A DNA stretch of 64,000 bases from an uncultured Flavobacterium sp. (GCA_943912855.1 CALTVC010000009.1:105567-169566), one strand, 5' to 3'. Positions 26,572 through 37,700 are shown, counted from the stretch's first letter. The notes: generated from the sequence alone by a model not told the origin. Numbers and translations are program-made.

Positions 26572-27318
26572 ATGAGCAAGACAATCATTAATATACAAGA
26601 CCTTAAGCGTGAGTTTACTATGGGTGGGGAAACCGTCCGGGCACTAAAAGGGGTAAGCTATGCTATACAGGAAGGCGAGTTTGTTACCATAATGGGCAGT
26701 AGCGGTTCCGGTAAAAGTACTATGCTGAACATACTGGGATGTCTGGATCAACCCACATCCGGGCTGTATGAAATAGACGGCATAGCGGTACGGGATTTAA
26801 GCCGAAATGAGTTGGCACGCATACGTAACCGTAAAATAGGATTCATATTTCAGGCGTATAACCTGCTGCCACGTACTACAGCCATAGAAAACGTAGAGCT
26901 TCCGTTGTTATATAATAGTGAAGTTTCGGCTAAAGAACGCAGAGAGAGAGCACTGCACGCGTTAGATCTGGTAGGACTTTCAGGACGTTTGCACCATACC
27001 CCGAGCCAGCTTTCGGGTGGGCAACAGCAGCGTGTGGCAATAGCTAGGTCATTAGTAAACGACCCGGTAATTATCCTTGCCGATGAAGCCACAGGTAACC
27101 TGGATACCCGAACCTCTTATGAGATTATGGCGCTTTTCCAAAAGTTGAACAGCGAAGGCAAAACCATAGGCTTTGTAACCCATGAGCCGGATATTGCTAC
27201 TTTTAGCAGCCGAACCATAGTCCTTAAAGATGGTAACCTCATAAAAGACGAGCCGATAATAAAAAGGCAAAATGCCGCGGCAGCACTTGCCGCACTTCCG
27301 GTAGATGAGCATGAGTAA
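26572..27318 (+). CDS. ABC transporter ATPase, MacB/LolD type (248 aa)
   Basis: Cytoplasmic ATPase of the efflux pump. Walker A is GSSGSGKST at residues 42-50, the signature LSGGQQQRVAIARSL is central, Walker B is VIILADEAT, and the His switch is in FVTHEPDIA. The separate ATPase and permease genes correspond to the two halves of MacB. The last 20 residues are Ala-rich and acidic. Confidence 0.95.
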   Translation: MSKTIINIQDLKREFTMGGETVRALKGVSYAIQEGEFVTIMGSSGSGKSTMLNILGCLDQPTSGLYEIDGIAVRDLSRNELARIRNRKIGFIFQAYNLLPRTTAIENVELPLLYNSEVSAKERRERALHALDLVGLSGRLHHTPSQLSGGQQQRVAIARSLVNDPVIILADEATGNLDTRTSYEIMALFQKLNSEGKTIGFVTHEPDIATFSSRTIVLKDGNLIKDEPIIKRQNAAAALAALPVDEHE

Positions 27319-27336
27319 ACCTTAAAATGCACAATC

Positions 27337-28554
27337 ATGAATTTTTCAAATCTTATAAAAATAGCCTTTAAGGCACTTAAGCTAAATAAGATGCGGGCGT
27401 TCCTTACCATGCTGGGCATCATTATAGGTGTGGCATCGGTTATAGCTATGCTTGCCATAGGCGAAGGGTCTAAGCAGAGCATTAAAACGCAGATTTCCAG
27501 CATGGGGTCTAATATGATTACCATACGCCCCGGTGCCGGAATGATGGGAGGAGTACGTCAGGACCCGTCGAGCATGCAAACCCTTACCATGACCGATTTT
27601 GATAACATCAAAAAAGAGGCAAAGTATGTAGAGAATACATCGCCCATGGTAAACAGTAGCGGTCAGTCTATTAATGGTTCGCACAACTGGCCTACTACCA
27701 TTTACGGTGTTGCTCCAGAGTACTTAGAAGTGCGCGTGCTGAGTGTAAAAGAAGGTACCATGTTTACCGATCAGGACGTAAAATCATCGGCTAAGGTAGC
27801 TGTAATAGGGCAAACGGTGGTAGAAAACCTTTTCCCTGACGGTGCTGACCCAATAGGTAAGACCATTCGTTTTAACAGCATTCCGTTTAAAATCATCGGT
27901 GTGTTGTCTGAAAAGGGGGAGAATACCTTCGGGCAGGACCAGGACGACGTAATACTGGCACCATATACATCAGTACAAAAAAGGATATTGGCAGTAACCT
28001 ATCTGCAATCTATAGTAACGTCAGCGGTAAGCGAAGATGCAGCCGAAAAGGCGGTAGATGAGATTACGGCACTACTGCGTAAAGACCATAAACTTGCCGA
28101 TGATGCAAGCGATGATTTTAATGTGTTCTCACAGCAAGAGCTGATTACTACCCTAAGTTCTACGAGCGAAATGCTTACGGTACTGCTCGTAGCCATAGCC
28201 GGTATATCGTTACTGATAGGTGGTATAGGTATTATGAACATTATGTATGTATCTGTAAAAGAGCGTACCCGCGAAATAGGACTTCGTATGGCAGTAGGAG
28301 GCAGGGGTAGCGACATACTGCTGCAATTTCTTGCCGAAGCGGTAATAATAAGCGTAACAGGTGGTATTATTGGTGTAACTTTAGGATTAGGTGCTACATT
28401 TGTAATATCACTCATCGGGTGGCCGGTAAGCGTTACGGTATATTCGTTGGCACTATCATTTGCCGTATGTGCCGTAACAGGTATCTTCTTCGGGTGGTAT
28501 CCTGCAAAGAACGCGGCCGCACTCGATCCTATAACAGCATTGCGCTATGAATAA
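27337..28554 (+). CDS. ABC transporter permease, MacB type (405 aa)
   Basis: Inner membrane permease with the MacB layout: one N-terminal helix (AFLTMLGIIIGVASVIAMLAIGEGSK), a large periplasmic domain, then three C-terminal helices, including GGIGIMNIMYVSVKERTREIGLRMAVG, the hallmark FtsX/MacB motif. It would drive mechanotransmission to the adaptor and channel. It overlaps the sensor kinase gene by 8 bp, tying pump and sensor into one operon. Confidence 0.95.
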   Translation: MNFSNLIKIAFKALKLNKMRAFLTMLGIIIGVASVIAMLAIGEGSKQSIKTQISSMGSNMITIRPGAGMMGGVRQDPSSMQTLTMTDFDNIKKEAKYVENTSPMVNSSGQSINGSHNWPTTIYGVAPEYLEVRVLSVKEGTMFTDQDVKSSAKVAVIGQTVVENLFPDGADPIGKTIRFNSIPFKIIGVLSEKGENTFGQDQDDVILAPYTSVQKRILAVTYLQSIVTSAVSEDAAEKAVDEITALLRKDHKLADDASDDFNVFSQQELITTLSSTSEMLTVLLVAIAGISLLIGGIGIMNIMYVSVKERTREIGLRMAVGGRGSDILLQFLAEAVIISVTGGIIGVTLGLGATFVISLIGWPVSVTVYSLALSFAVCAVTGIFFGWYPAKNAAALDPITALRYE

Positions 28555-29578
28555 ACTTATAAAGAGCAGGTTTTTACGGATATTACTTCACGCCTTGGTT
28601 TGGCTTTCATTATTTTGCCTGCCTTACCTATTGGCATCCTCTCAAAACTTAAATGTTTTGATTGTTGCAGAGCGTGTTTTAATACCATTGGTGCTTTCGG
28701 CGCTGTTATTTTACATCAACTATTTGTGGCTGACAGACAGGCTGTTGTTCCGTAAAAAAAGGCTTGCTTATTTCTGTACTAACATACTGCTTATAGCCTT
28801 GTTTGTAAGTTTCAGGATATGGGCGCGTGAGTTCTTTTTTGTGCCCGATGCTAACGGTCCTAAGGAAAAGCCCCCGGTAATATTTTTTATATATTTTGAC
28901 AGTATTTCGTTTTTAATACCGTGGGCAATAGCCGTAGCGGCAAGTGTTTTTGAGCGTTGGATTAAAACCGAAGCAGAACGTAAGGAAAGTGAAAATGCCC
29001 GCCTGCAGTCAGAGCTGGAGCATCTTAAATATCAGTTGCAACCACATTTTTTCTTTAACTCGTTAAACAACATATACGCGCTTGTAGACATATCGCCTGA
29101 AAAGGCTAAAATGACCATACTGGCACTGAGTACCTTGATGAGGTATCTGTTGTACGAATCTAATACGGGTAAAGTAAGCCTTGATAAAGAAACAGAGTTT
29201 TTGTTGCGATACATTGAGCTGATGCAGTTGCGTACATCGGCAAATACGACGATAGAAACAGATTTTGAAGAAATCCCAGCTGATGCACAGATAGCGCCAT
29301 TGTTGCTTATCCCGCTTATAGAGAATGCATTTAAGCACGGCATATCCGCCACTAAGCAAAACCGCATACATATTTCCATGCGGTTTGAGCAAGGCTGGTT
29401 ACACTTTGAAACCAGGAATGGTAATTACCCAAGGACCGAAACGGACAGAAGTGGTAGCGGCATAGGGTTAAAGAATATTCAGAAAAGGCTGGAACTCATT
29501 TATCCCGAAGGGTATACCTTTACTAAAGGTGTTGAGGGGAGTGAGTTTATAGCACGGCTTATTTTGAAACTAGGTTAA
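28547..29578 (+). CDS. LytS/YehU-type sensor histidine kinase (343 aa)
   Basis: Four N-terminal transmembrane helices (about residues 9-135) lead to a short coiled coil and the His_kinase domain LQPHFFFNSLNNIYAL, with phospho-acceptor His167, and an ATPase with LLIPLIENAFKHGI and GSGIGLKNIQKRLE. No extracytoplasmic sensor domain is present, so it probably senses the membrane or a partner. The 8-bp overlap with the permease suggests it monitors pump activity. Its regulator is next. Confidence 0.93.
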   Translation: MNKLIKSRFLRILLHALVWLSLFCLPYLLASSQNLNVLIVAERVLIPLVLSALLFYINYLWLTDRLLFRKKRLAYFCTNILLIALFVSFRIWAREFFFVPDANGPKEKPPVIFFIYFDSISFLIPWAIAVAASVFERWIKTEAERKESENARLQSELEHLKYQLQPHFFFNSLNNIYALVDISPEKAKMTILALSTLMRYLLYESNTGKVSLDKETEFLLRYIELMQLRTSANTTIETDFEEIPADAQIAPLLLIPLIENAFKHGISATKQNRIHISMRFEQGWLHFETRNGNYPRTETDRSGSGIGLKNIQKRLELIYPEGYTFTKGVEGSEFIARLILKLG

Positions 29579-29600
29579 TATTTTGGTTGGTTTTTTTACT

Positions 29601-29631
29601 CCCGCAGTACATTCGCCCGAATGGCTGCGGG
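29601..29631 (+). promoter_or_regulatory. Hairpin between kinase and regulator genes
   Basis: CCCGCAG (29601-29607) pairs with CTGCGGG (29625-29631), with an inner CATTCG/CGAATG stem, followed by TTATTT. A weak terminator or attenuator that would reduce read-through to the regulator. Confidence 0.55.
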
Positions 29632-29690
29632 TTATTTCATATAACGGCATTGGCAAAAAAGTGCTACCTTGTGCTAAGAATTAAAAGTAA

Positions 29691-30449
29691 ATGAGCGGAT
29701 TTATAAAGTGTATTATAGTAGATGACGAGCCTATGGCGCTTGCTCTGTTGGAGAGCTATGTATCTAAAACACCGTTTTTACAGCTTGTACGTAAGTGCAG
29801 TAATGCCTTTGAGGCGTTACAGGCTGTAAATGAGGAGCAGGTAGACCTAGTTTTTCTGGACATACAAATGCCCGAACTTACAGGTATTGAACTCTCTAAA
29901 ACCCTTCCACAACGTACCCGCATTATTTTTACAACTGCTTTTAACGAGTATGCACTGGATGGTTTTAAAGCCCGCGCGCTTGATTATCTGATGAAACCTT
30001 TTGGGTTTGACCAGTTTTATAATGCAGCACTCAGGGCGAAAGAATGGTTTGAAATGGTAGAACACCAATCTACCCCTATAGCAGCAACCCCGGCAGCAAC
30101 GATAATTTCCGAGCCTGCCAAAGAGTTTATTTTTGTAAAATCAGAGTACCGTCAGCTTAAAATAATGCTGAATGAGGTACTGTATTTTGAAGGGCTTAAA
30201 GACTACATTAAAATTTGGCTTATAAACGAGCCGAAGCCCATACTTACACTTATGAGCCTTAAATCGCTTGAGGCGGAACTCCCTGCCGATAAATTTATGC
30301 GTGTACACAGGTCGTTTATTATAGCACTGGATAAAGTTCAGGTTATAGAACGCCATCAGGTTATAATAAATAAGCAACGCATTACCATAGCCGAACAGTA
30401 TAGGGAAGCATTCAGTGAATACATAAAAGATAATTCTTTAGGGGGGTAG
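29691..30449 (+). CDS. LytTR family response regulator (252 aa)
   Basis: Receiver domain with the acidic pocket DDEP and phospho-acceptor Asp57 in FLDIQMPE, Thr in FTTAF, and Lys in DYLMKPF. A Pro/Ala-rich linker follows (about 124-138), then a C-terminal LytTR DNA-binding domain (LYFEGLKDYIKIW, VHRSFIIALDKV). It pairs with the upstream kinase, and the likely target is the efflux operon. Its stop is directly adjacent to the stop of the convergent hybrid regulator gene, leaving no room for a terminator. Confidence 0.95.
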   Translation: MSGFIKCIIVDDEPMALALLESYVSKTPFLQLVRKCSNAFEALQAVNEEQVDLVFLDIQMPELTGIELSKTLPQRTRIIFTTAFNEYALDGFKARALDYLMKPFGFDQFYNAALRAKEWFEMVEHQSTPIAATPAATIISEPAKEFIFVKSEYRQLKIMLNEVLYFEGLKDYIKIWLINEPKPILTLMSLKSLEAELPADKFMRVHRSFIIALDKVQVIERHQVIINKQRITIAEQYREAFSEYIKDNSLGG

Positions 30450-33400
30450 TTATTGTTCAGTCTTCTCAAACTCGGTAGGCGTCATCCCGAAATGCTTCTG
30501 GAAATTACGCCCAAAGCTGGTTTGCGATTTATACCCCACGGTTTCGGCTACTTCATAAATCTTCATGTTGGTCGTCTTAATAAGGTGTGCCGCTTTTTTC
30601 AGTCGGCTGAGGTTAATGAGTTCGTTTGGCGACAGGTTAGATATTTCCCTGATGTTACGGTACAGTGTAGAGCGACTCATATTCATATAGTCAGCAAGTT
30701 TGTCTACACTCAGTTCAGGGTCTTTCAGGTTGTCTTCAATTACTTTATCCAGCTTGGTAAGGAATGTTTTGTCAGTTCCCGTGCTTGCGAGTGATTTAAG
30801 GTGTGCCAAAGGCGAGTTAGAAAAATGCCCCAGAATATTCTTACGATTTTCTATAAGGTTAGCTATCTGAACCAACAAATAGTCTATAGAAAACGGCTTG
30901 GTAATATAAGCGTCAGCACCAGATTCAAGACCTTCTATTTTGGCATTCAATGCGCTCTTTGCGGTAAGCAGTATTACAGGAATATGGCTGGTTTTCTCGG
31001 TCTTTTTAATGTCCTTGCACAATTCGATACCGTTTTTTACCGGCATCATTACATCGCTTAGTACCAACTGTACTTCGTGTTGGTTTATGGTTCTCCAGGC
31101 TTCATCGCCATTGCGGGCTATGATAACATTGTACCACTCAGATAGTTCTGTATTAATAAAATCGGCAAGCTCCGGGTTGTCTTCCGCTACCAGTATTACC
31201 GGTGCCTGGCGGTCAAACTTAACAGAAGCCCCGTTACCCATACCTTCCTTAACACTAGCCGATGCCTTTAACGAGGTGTATTCCTCGCTCTGGTGCATAG
31301 GTAGCCTAAGGGTAAAGGCATTCATTTTAGTGTCGTTAGGGTCTATTTCCAGGGTTCCGTTGTGCAGTTCGGCAAGCGAATAGGCGAGTGATAGTCCTAT
31401 ACCTGTGCCTGTACTCTGTGAATCTGCTGGGAGACGAAAGAAAGGTTCAAATATTCGTTTACGAAGTGCTAAAGGTATAAGGTCGCCATCATTTTTTACG
31501 GTTACTTCAAAGTGGGCTTCATTGGCTGAAAGAATAACCTGGATTTCATTTACCGAGTATTTTACGGCATTGCTAAACAGGTTACTCAGTATTTTTCGTA
31601 ATGCTTCTTCGTCGGCATAAGCCAAAACATCATTATGAGGTTTGGTTAAATCAAACTTCATATTCTTTTGGGTAATCATCTCGCTAAACTGCAGGCGGGT
31701 TTCTTCCAGTAGCTCGGTAACGTTAATTTCTACAAAGCTTAGTTTGGTATGTTTCATTTCCGCTTTCCTGAAGTCCAGTAGCTCATTAATCAGGTTTAGC
31801 AAACGCGATGTGTTCTTATCCATAATCTCCAGCTGGCGTGGCACCTCAGGCGATTTATGTTTATGCTTTAAAAGTTTCTCAAGCGGACTCTTAATCAGGG
31901 TTAGAGGCGTGCGTATTTCGTGAGCCACATTGGTAAAGAACTCTATTTTCGCCTGGTAAATTTCTTTTTCCTTTTCGTTTTCAAGTTTCTGTATGCGTAG
32001 GTTGTTTTTGTTACGGGTATAACGATGGTAGTAGCGCAGCGCATAGTAACCCATAACAACAAGCAATATAAAGTATAGTGTATACGCTATTTTACTTGCA
32101 TAAAACGGTGGCATTACAGTAATAGCCAGCGTACCCTGCTGTTTGCTCCACAAGCCATCGCTATTAAGGGCTTTTACCCTAAAGGTATAATCGCCCGCAG
32201 GGAGCTCTGTAAAGTTTACATCGTGATTTTTGCCCAAAGGAAGCCATTCGTCATTTAGCCCTTCCATTTTGTACCAGTAGCGGGTCATTTCGGTAGAGGT
32301 AAAGCTGAGTGATGAAAACTCCAGCCTAAACGTATTTTGCCCATTTTTAAGGGTGATGGCATCAGAGAAGATAATCGACTTCTCTAAAGGCGAATCTTCA
32401 CCGCCTACGGGCACATCGGTATTATTGATAAAAATATCTGTAATGTAGAGTGGCGGATTAAAGGTGTTCTGGGTAAAGGTGTTTGGGTTAAAGCTGATAA
32501 GCCCCTTTACACTACCGAAATACATGGTGCCATCGGTATCCTGAAATGCCGAACAATAATTAAACTGGTCACTCAGCAACCCGTTCGATTTTGTAAATAT
32601 CTTAATGTCTTTCTTTTCCGGATTAAATTTTACCAGCCCGCTGGAACTGCTTATCCATAGGTTTTGCCTGCGGTCTTCCAGCATACAGTAGGTAACATTG
32701 GCAGGAAGCCCATCGGCTTTTGTATATCTCCTGAAATTTTTACCTTTTACATTGAATAAATTCAATCCGTTTTCGGTGGTTATCCAGAGCCTTTTTTTAC
32801 TGTCTTCAAATATGCCGTTGACAACATTACTGCTCAGGCTGGTGTTTTCGCCACGTTCGTAGCGATAAATACCCCTGTTGTGGGTTTTAGGATTATAGTA
32901 GTAAAGTCCGTCCCAATAGGTACCAGCCCAGAGCGTGCCGTTATGGTCTTCGGTAAGGCAGGTGTAATGCAGTACTTCCGGGAAACCATCTACAACATGG
33001 AAACTGTCTGTTGCACTATCATATATATGTATACCCGATGACGTAAGTACATAAATATCGTGCGATCGGGTTTCGTAAATATAAAAGATGAAATCACTCC
33101 TCAGTCCGCCTTTGCCTATGCCATAGTGTTTAATAATGCGTCCCGATTGTATGTCCATTACATCCAGTCCGTGCTCAAATGTACCTATCCAGAGTTCATT
33201 TCCTTTCGATAATAATCCGTGTATGTTATAATGAGATAAACCACCTTTTGCGGCTCCTGCCGAAAAGTTTTCGAATCTGCCTGTTTTCAGGTTGAGCTTA
33301 TTAAGTCCGGCATCTTCGGTACCTATCCATAAGTTTCCGTAATTGTCTTTCTTTATTTCGCGTACGGCATTACCGCTGATAGAGTTTTCTCCCACACGCG

Positions 33401-34382
33401 GAAAATATCGCTCTATCGGGGTGTAAGGTTTAGGATAATAATTTGCACCACCAAAATACGTGCCTGCCCATACACCACCTTCCTTATCGCACACAAGGCT
33501 ATACACCGCGTTGTCTGAAAGGGAGTAGGGGTTACCGTAATTCTTTTTAAAGTTTTGGTAGGTATGCTCTTTACAGTTATATATGTAAAGACCGGATTCT
33601 GTTGCTATCCATAATTCATTATTTCCCTTCATCAGGAAATCACGTACAAATATTGGATTTTCCTTTTCGGGCAGTACAGGCAGGAGGGAATGACTTTTAA
33701 GGCTGTACATATACGCGCCGTGGTTTTTTGTACCTATCAGCAGCGTATCATTTCCGGAAGTAGCCATTGCTGTTATTATTACAGCAGCATTAAACTGTAT
33801 GCCTATATTTTGAAATGAGTTGTTTTCAGGGATGTATTTAAACACCTTATCCGGCGAACTCACAAATACCTCACCCCGGCTATTGTGGGTAATATAGTTT
33901 GCATAAAACTGGTCGTATTTTTCAGGGCGAAGGTTTTTACCATATGTATCCATACGGAAAAGGCTGCCCGCCGCCACAAACCAAAGGCTCCCATTTATAT
34001 TACTCTCCACATCTAATATAGGCAGGTTGCGGGTAACTTCAACTAATGAGAACGATTCTGTTTTTTCATCGTATTTAAAAAGACCCGTATCGGTGCCTAC
34101 CCACAGATAATCATTAAACTCATACAGGCATCGTATAAAGTTACTGCCTATACTTTTGTTGTTTCCGGGCGCGTGCTGAAATAGCTTAAAGCTATACCCA
34201 TCATAACGGTTCAGCCCGTCTTTGGTGCCAAACCATAAGAAGCCCTTGCTGTCTTGCAGCATACAAATAACTGAGTTGTGCGATAGCCCGTCTTCTACCT
34301 GCAAATGCTTAAAGGCATAGTTTTGCGCCGTGCCTGTTGACACGATTAGGAGAAATATGAGAAAAAAATGCAGCTTTTTCAT
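30450..34382 (-). CDS. Hybrid two-component system sensor-regulator (1310 aa)
   Basis: A one-protein sensor and transcription factor of the Bacteroidota HTCS class. Signal peptide 1-20; about 14 propeller repeats (for example GLWFGTKDGLNRYDG-like) form a periplasmic sensor to about residue 690; a Y_Y_Y domain; one transmembrane helix near 770; histidine kinase with His821 in NVAHEIRTPL; ATPase (GTGIGLSLAY); receiver with Asp1110 in LSDVMMP; and a C-terminal AraC helix-turn-helix (YEVAETVGYKSQTSFGRNF). I use the ATG at 34382 over a TTG at 34391. It is divergent from SusC and surely controls it, sensing an oligosaccharide released from the target glycan. Confidence 0.96.
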   Translation of the reverse strand: MKKLHFFLIFLLIVSTGTAQNYAFKHLQVEDGLSHNSVICMLQDSKGFLWFGTKDGLNRYDGYSFKLFQHAPGNNKSIGSNFIRCLYEFNDYLWVGTDTGLFKYDEKTESFSLVEVTRNLPILDVESNINGSLWFVAAGSLFRMDTYGKNLRPEKYDQFYANYITHNSRGEVFVSSPDKVFKYIPENNSFQNIGIQFNAAVIITAMATSGNDTLLIGTKNHGAYMYSLKSHSLLPVLPEKENPIFVRDFLMKGNNELWIATESGLYIYNCKEHTYQNFKKNYGNPYSLSDNAVYSLVCDKEGGVWAGTYFGGANYYPKPYTPIERYFPRVGENSISGNAVREIKKDNYGNLWIGTEDAGLNKLNLKTGRFENFSAGAAKGGLSHYNIHGLLSKGNELWIGTFEHGLDVMDIQSGRIIKHYGIGKGGLRSDFIFYIYETRSHDIYVLTSSGIHIYDSATDSFHVVDGFPEVLHYTCLTEDHNGTLWAGTYWDGLYYYNPKTHNRGIYRYERGENTSLSSNVVNGIFEDSKKRLWITTENGLNLFNVKGKNFRRYTKADGLPANVTYCMLEDRRQNLWISSSSGLVKFNPEKKDIKIFTKSNGLLSDQFNYCSAFQDTDGTMYFGSVKGLISFNPNTFTQNTFNPPLYITDIFINNTDVPVGGEDSPLEKSIIFSDAITLKNGQNTFRLEFSSLSFTSTEMTRYWYKMEGLNDEWLPLGKNHDVNFTELPAGDYTFRVKALNSDGLWSKQQGTLAITVMPPFYASKIAYTLYFILLVVMGYYALRYYHRYTRNKNNLRIQKLENEKEKEIYQAKIEFFTNVAHEIRTPLTLIKSPLEKLLKHKHKSPEVPRQLEIMDKNTSRLLNLINELLDFRKAEMKHTKLSFVEINVTELLEETRLQFSEMITQKNMKFDLTKPHNDVLAYADEEALRKILSNLFSNAVKYSVNEIQVILSANEAHFEVTVKNDGDLIPLALRKRIFEPFFRLPADSQSTGTGIGLSLAYSLAELHNGTLEIDPNDTKMNAFTLRLPMHQSEEYTSLKASASVKEGMGNGASVKFDRQAPVILVAEDNPELADFINTELSEWYNVIIARNGDEAWRTINQHEVQLVLSDVMMPVKNGIELCKDIKKTEKTSHIPVILLTAKSALNAKIEGLESGADAYITKPFSIDYLLVQIANLIENRKNILGHFSNSPLAHLKSLASTGTDKTFLTKLDKVIEDNLKDPELSVDKLADYMNMSRSTLYRNIREISNLSPNELINLSRLKKAAHLIKTTNMKIYEVAETVGYKSQTSFGRNFQKHFGMTPTEFEKTEQ

Positions 34383-34420
34383 AGTGTGCAAAGTACGTTA
34401 AGGGAACGTTTTCGTGAGCA

Positions 34421-34707
34421 TTCAAATCGTATCATTTTTCAACAAAAACGTTCACAATGCCTGATTTGCCTAAGGAAATTTTAACATTGACACGATTTGA
34501 ACAAAAATTGAAACAGTTGCGTACCCTAACCAGCCCTTAAATTAATCTACTTTTGAAAACGATTTAGTTGCAAGTTTTTTACAGCTTAATTTATTATAAT
34601 GCAAAAAAGAGCGCTTTAAATTATTCGATTGGCAATTTACAAATTCAATCAACCAATGCAAATTATGAATGAGCTTAAAAAGACGAACAATTATTTCGTC
34701 AAATCGT
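34421..34707. promoter_or_regulatory. Regulatory region between HTCS and SusC with repeated ACGATTT words
   Basis: The 368-bp gap (34383-34750) has no gene above a 19-codon frame. ACGATTT occurs at 34492-34498 and 34559-34565 and, inverted, at 34424-34430 and 34701-34707. Three of the four extend to TCAAATCGT/ACGATTTGA. These are candidate sites for the AraC-type domain of the adjacent regulator. Confidence 0.5.
34548..34555 (+). promoter_or_regulatory. Likely -7 element of the SusC/SusD operon
   Basis: TACTTTTG, an exact TAnnTTTG. No TTG lies at the normal upstream distance, which fits a promoter that depends on an activator. It would give a 5' leader of about 190 bases. Confidence 0.5.
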
Positions 34708-34750
34708 TTCAAACAACCTAATAGGGTACAATTTCTTAAAGTGAAATTAT

Positions 34751-37700
34751 ATGAGAACCATTACAAACTTTATTTTTAACTCCAAACTCCTGCTGTTCCT
34801 GGCGGTGCTTTGCGCGCAGTTTTCGCTGGCGCAGACAGGTCAGGTATCAGGTACCATCACGTCGGCTGATGGTAAACCGGTTCCTTTTGCTAACGTAGTT
34901 GTAAAAGGTACCACTAACGGCGTTTCGTCTGATATGGACGGAAACTATACCATAACAACCCTGCCCGATGCCACACTTGTTTTTACCAGTGTGGGTTTTA
35001 AAACACAGGAAGTTCCTGTAAAAGACCAAAAAACAATAAACGTAACACTTGCCGAAGACGTATCACAGCTTGAAGAGGTAATTGTGGTAGGTTACGGTAC
35101 ACAAAAGAAAAAGGACTTAACAAGTGCCATTTCGGTAGTAGATGCCAATCAGATACAAAAAAGGCAAACCACTACCGTTGCAGAAAGTCTACAGGGCGTT
35201 GCCACAGGCGTTAGCGTACGTGGTGGCGGACAACCCGGGCAGGAAGCAAAAATTGAAATTCGCGGGCTTAAAAACCTGCAGGGTACAAACCCGCTTTATG
35301 TAATAGACGGTAACATTACTACTGCTAACCGTGATTTTAACCCTAACGACATAGAGTCGATACAAATACTTAAAGATGCTGCAGCTGCAGCCATCTACGG
35401 TTCGCGTGCGGCTAACGGGGTTATTATCATTACTACAAAGAGAGGTAAGAATGGTCCGCTTAAAATAGAGGCAAGCTCTAAAATGAGTATTACTACACTG
35501 CCTACTTATAACCTTGCGGGTAGAGATGAGTTTATAAACCTTACTAACATGGCGTATGATAATGCTGGTGCAACAAGGCTTAACTACAATACTACTGCGA
35601 ATACCGACTGGCAGAAGGAAACCTTCCGTACCGGTATGATACAAGACCAGAACATTAGTTTTTCGGGTGGTGGAGATAACTCTACATTCTTTATGTCTGC
35701 TAACTATTTTGGCAATAAAGGTACTGTTATAGATACCGGTTTTGACAGGGTTTCATTCCGTGTAAACAGCAGTGGTAAAAAAGGTATTTTCAGCATAGGT
35801 GAAAACCTTGCGCTAAGCAACTCTAAAACTAACGAAACCGCACCGCCAGAATCATTCAGGGGAAATCCTTTCTTCGATGTTATAAGGATGTATCCTACCA
35901 TACCGGTATACGATGACAGAAACCCGGGAGGTTATGGTTATGGCGAACAGGGTGTAGCAAATACGTTTGCTGCTAACCCGGTAGCGGTTGCAAACCTTAT
36001 AGACCAGAAAGTAGAAAACTTCCGTTTAAGGGGTAACGTATGGGCAGAACTTAAGCCTTGGGAATTCCTTAAATACCGTTTTAACGCGGCTTATGAAGGT
36101 AGCTTCGACTATTTTAAATATTTGAGGAAAGAAGGTAACTGGACACTTAACCAGGCATACGACCCTGCACTTATGAACCAGAACAGGGCAAGGTATGATA
36201 ACGCATTGTTAGAGCATACCCTTAACTTTAATAAAGACTTTGGTAAGCACTCTGTAAACCTTGTTGCAGGTACTACGTACCAAAGTGAAAAATACCAGCA
36301 AATAAACGGTGGTAAACGTAATTTAGTACTAAACCCTCTTACTAACGAATATTACGACGTACTTGATTTAGGAGATGTACCTACTGTAGGTGGTTACAGA
36401 ACTGAAGCTGTATTGGTTTCTTATCTTGCAAGGCTTGAGTACAACTATGATAACCGTTACCTGCTAAACGCGGTAATACGTCGTGATGGGTCTTCTAAAT
36501 TTAACCAGGCAAACAGGTGGGGTAGTTTCCCGTCGGTTTCTGCTGCCTGGAGAATAAATAACGAATCTTTCTTTAAGGTTAAAGACGTTAACGAGCTAAA
36601 ACTGCGTGTAAGTTATGGTGAGCTTGGTAGTGGTAACATTCGTGATTATGCATACATCCCTACCATAAACACCATGGGAGCTATTGTAATGGGATCAGGA
36701 CAAACGCTTAACCCATCTGCAATACAGGTACAACTTGCTAACCCTAACCTAAGGTGGGAAACGCTAAAACAAACCAACTTCGGTTTCGACCTTGCCATGT
36801 TTGATAACAAACTTAGCGTAACCGCAGATTATTTTATAGCACGTACAGAAGACGTACTGTTTGGTTTCCCTATCCTGCTTAGTACAGGTAACGATGGTGG
36901 TAACCCTATATCTAACGCTGCTACGGTACAAAACAAAGGTTTTGAATTTAACGTAGGCTGGAACGATAAAATAGGCGATGACTTTAACTGGAATGCCAAT
37001 GTTAACTTTACTAAGCTAAACAATAAGCTTGTAGCGCTGGGTAACGGACAAAACCAAAGCTTTAATGGTAATACTGTAACCAGGAACGGACAGCCGGTAG
37101 GTATGTGGTATGTACTGCAAACAGATGGTATTTTCCAGAACCAGGCAGATGTACTTGCACATACTAACGCCGATGGTGAGGTTATACAGCCTACTGCACT
37201 TCCGGGTGATATACGTTATAAAGACAATAACGGCGACGGTCAGATTACCGATGCTGATAAAGTAATTGCCGGTAGTCCTTGGCCGAAATTTGAAATGGGC
37301 TTTAATGGCGGTTTCGAATACAAAGGTCTTGATTTTTCAATGAACTGGATATTGTCTCACGGTGCTACGGTTTACAACGGAGCAAGGAGCATACTAGATG
37401 TTGTAGATGGTCAGCACAACTACCTGGCAGGTACACGTCCTTGGACTCCGGAAAATCCTAATACCGATACTCCAAGAGCCAATACAGGTACTACTTTAAG
37501 TTCTCGTGGAGATACAGACCGTTTTCTTGAAGATGGCAGCTTTGCAAGGCTTAAATATGTAGGCATAGGTTATAATCTACCTAAAGACATTGTATCTAAA
37601 ATAGGATTTGACAGGGCACGTTTCAGCGTATCTGCACAAAATGTTATAACCATTACTAAATACAAAGGCCTTGATCCTGAATTTACTAACGGTAATATCT

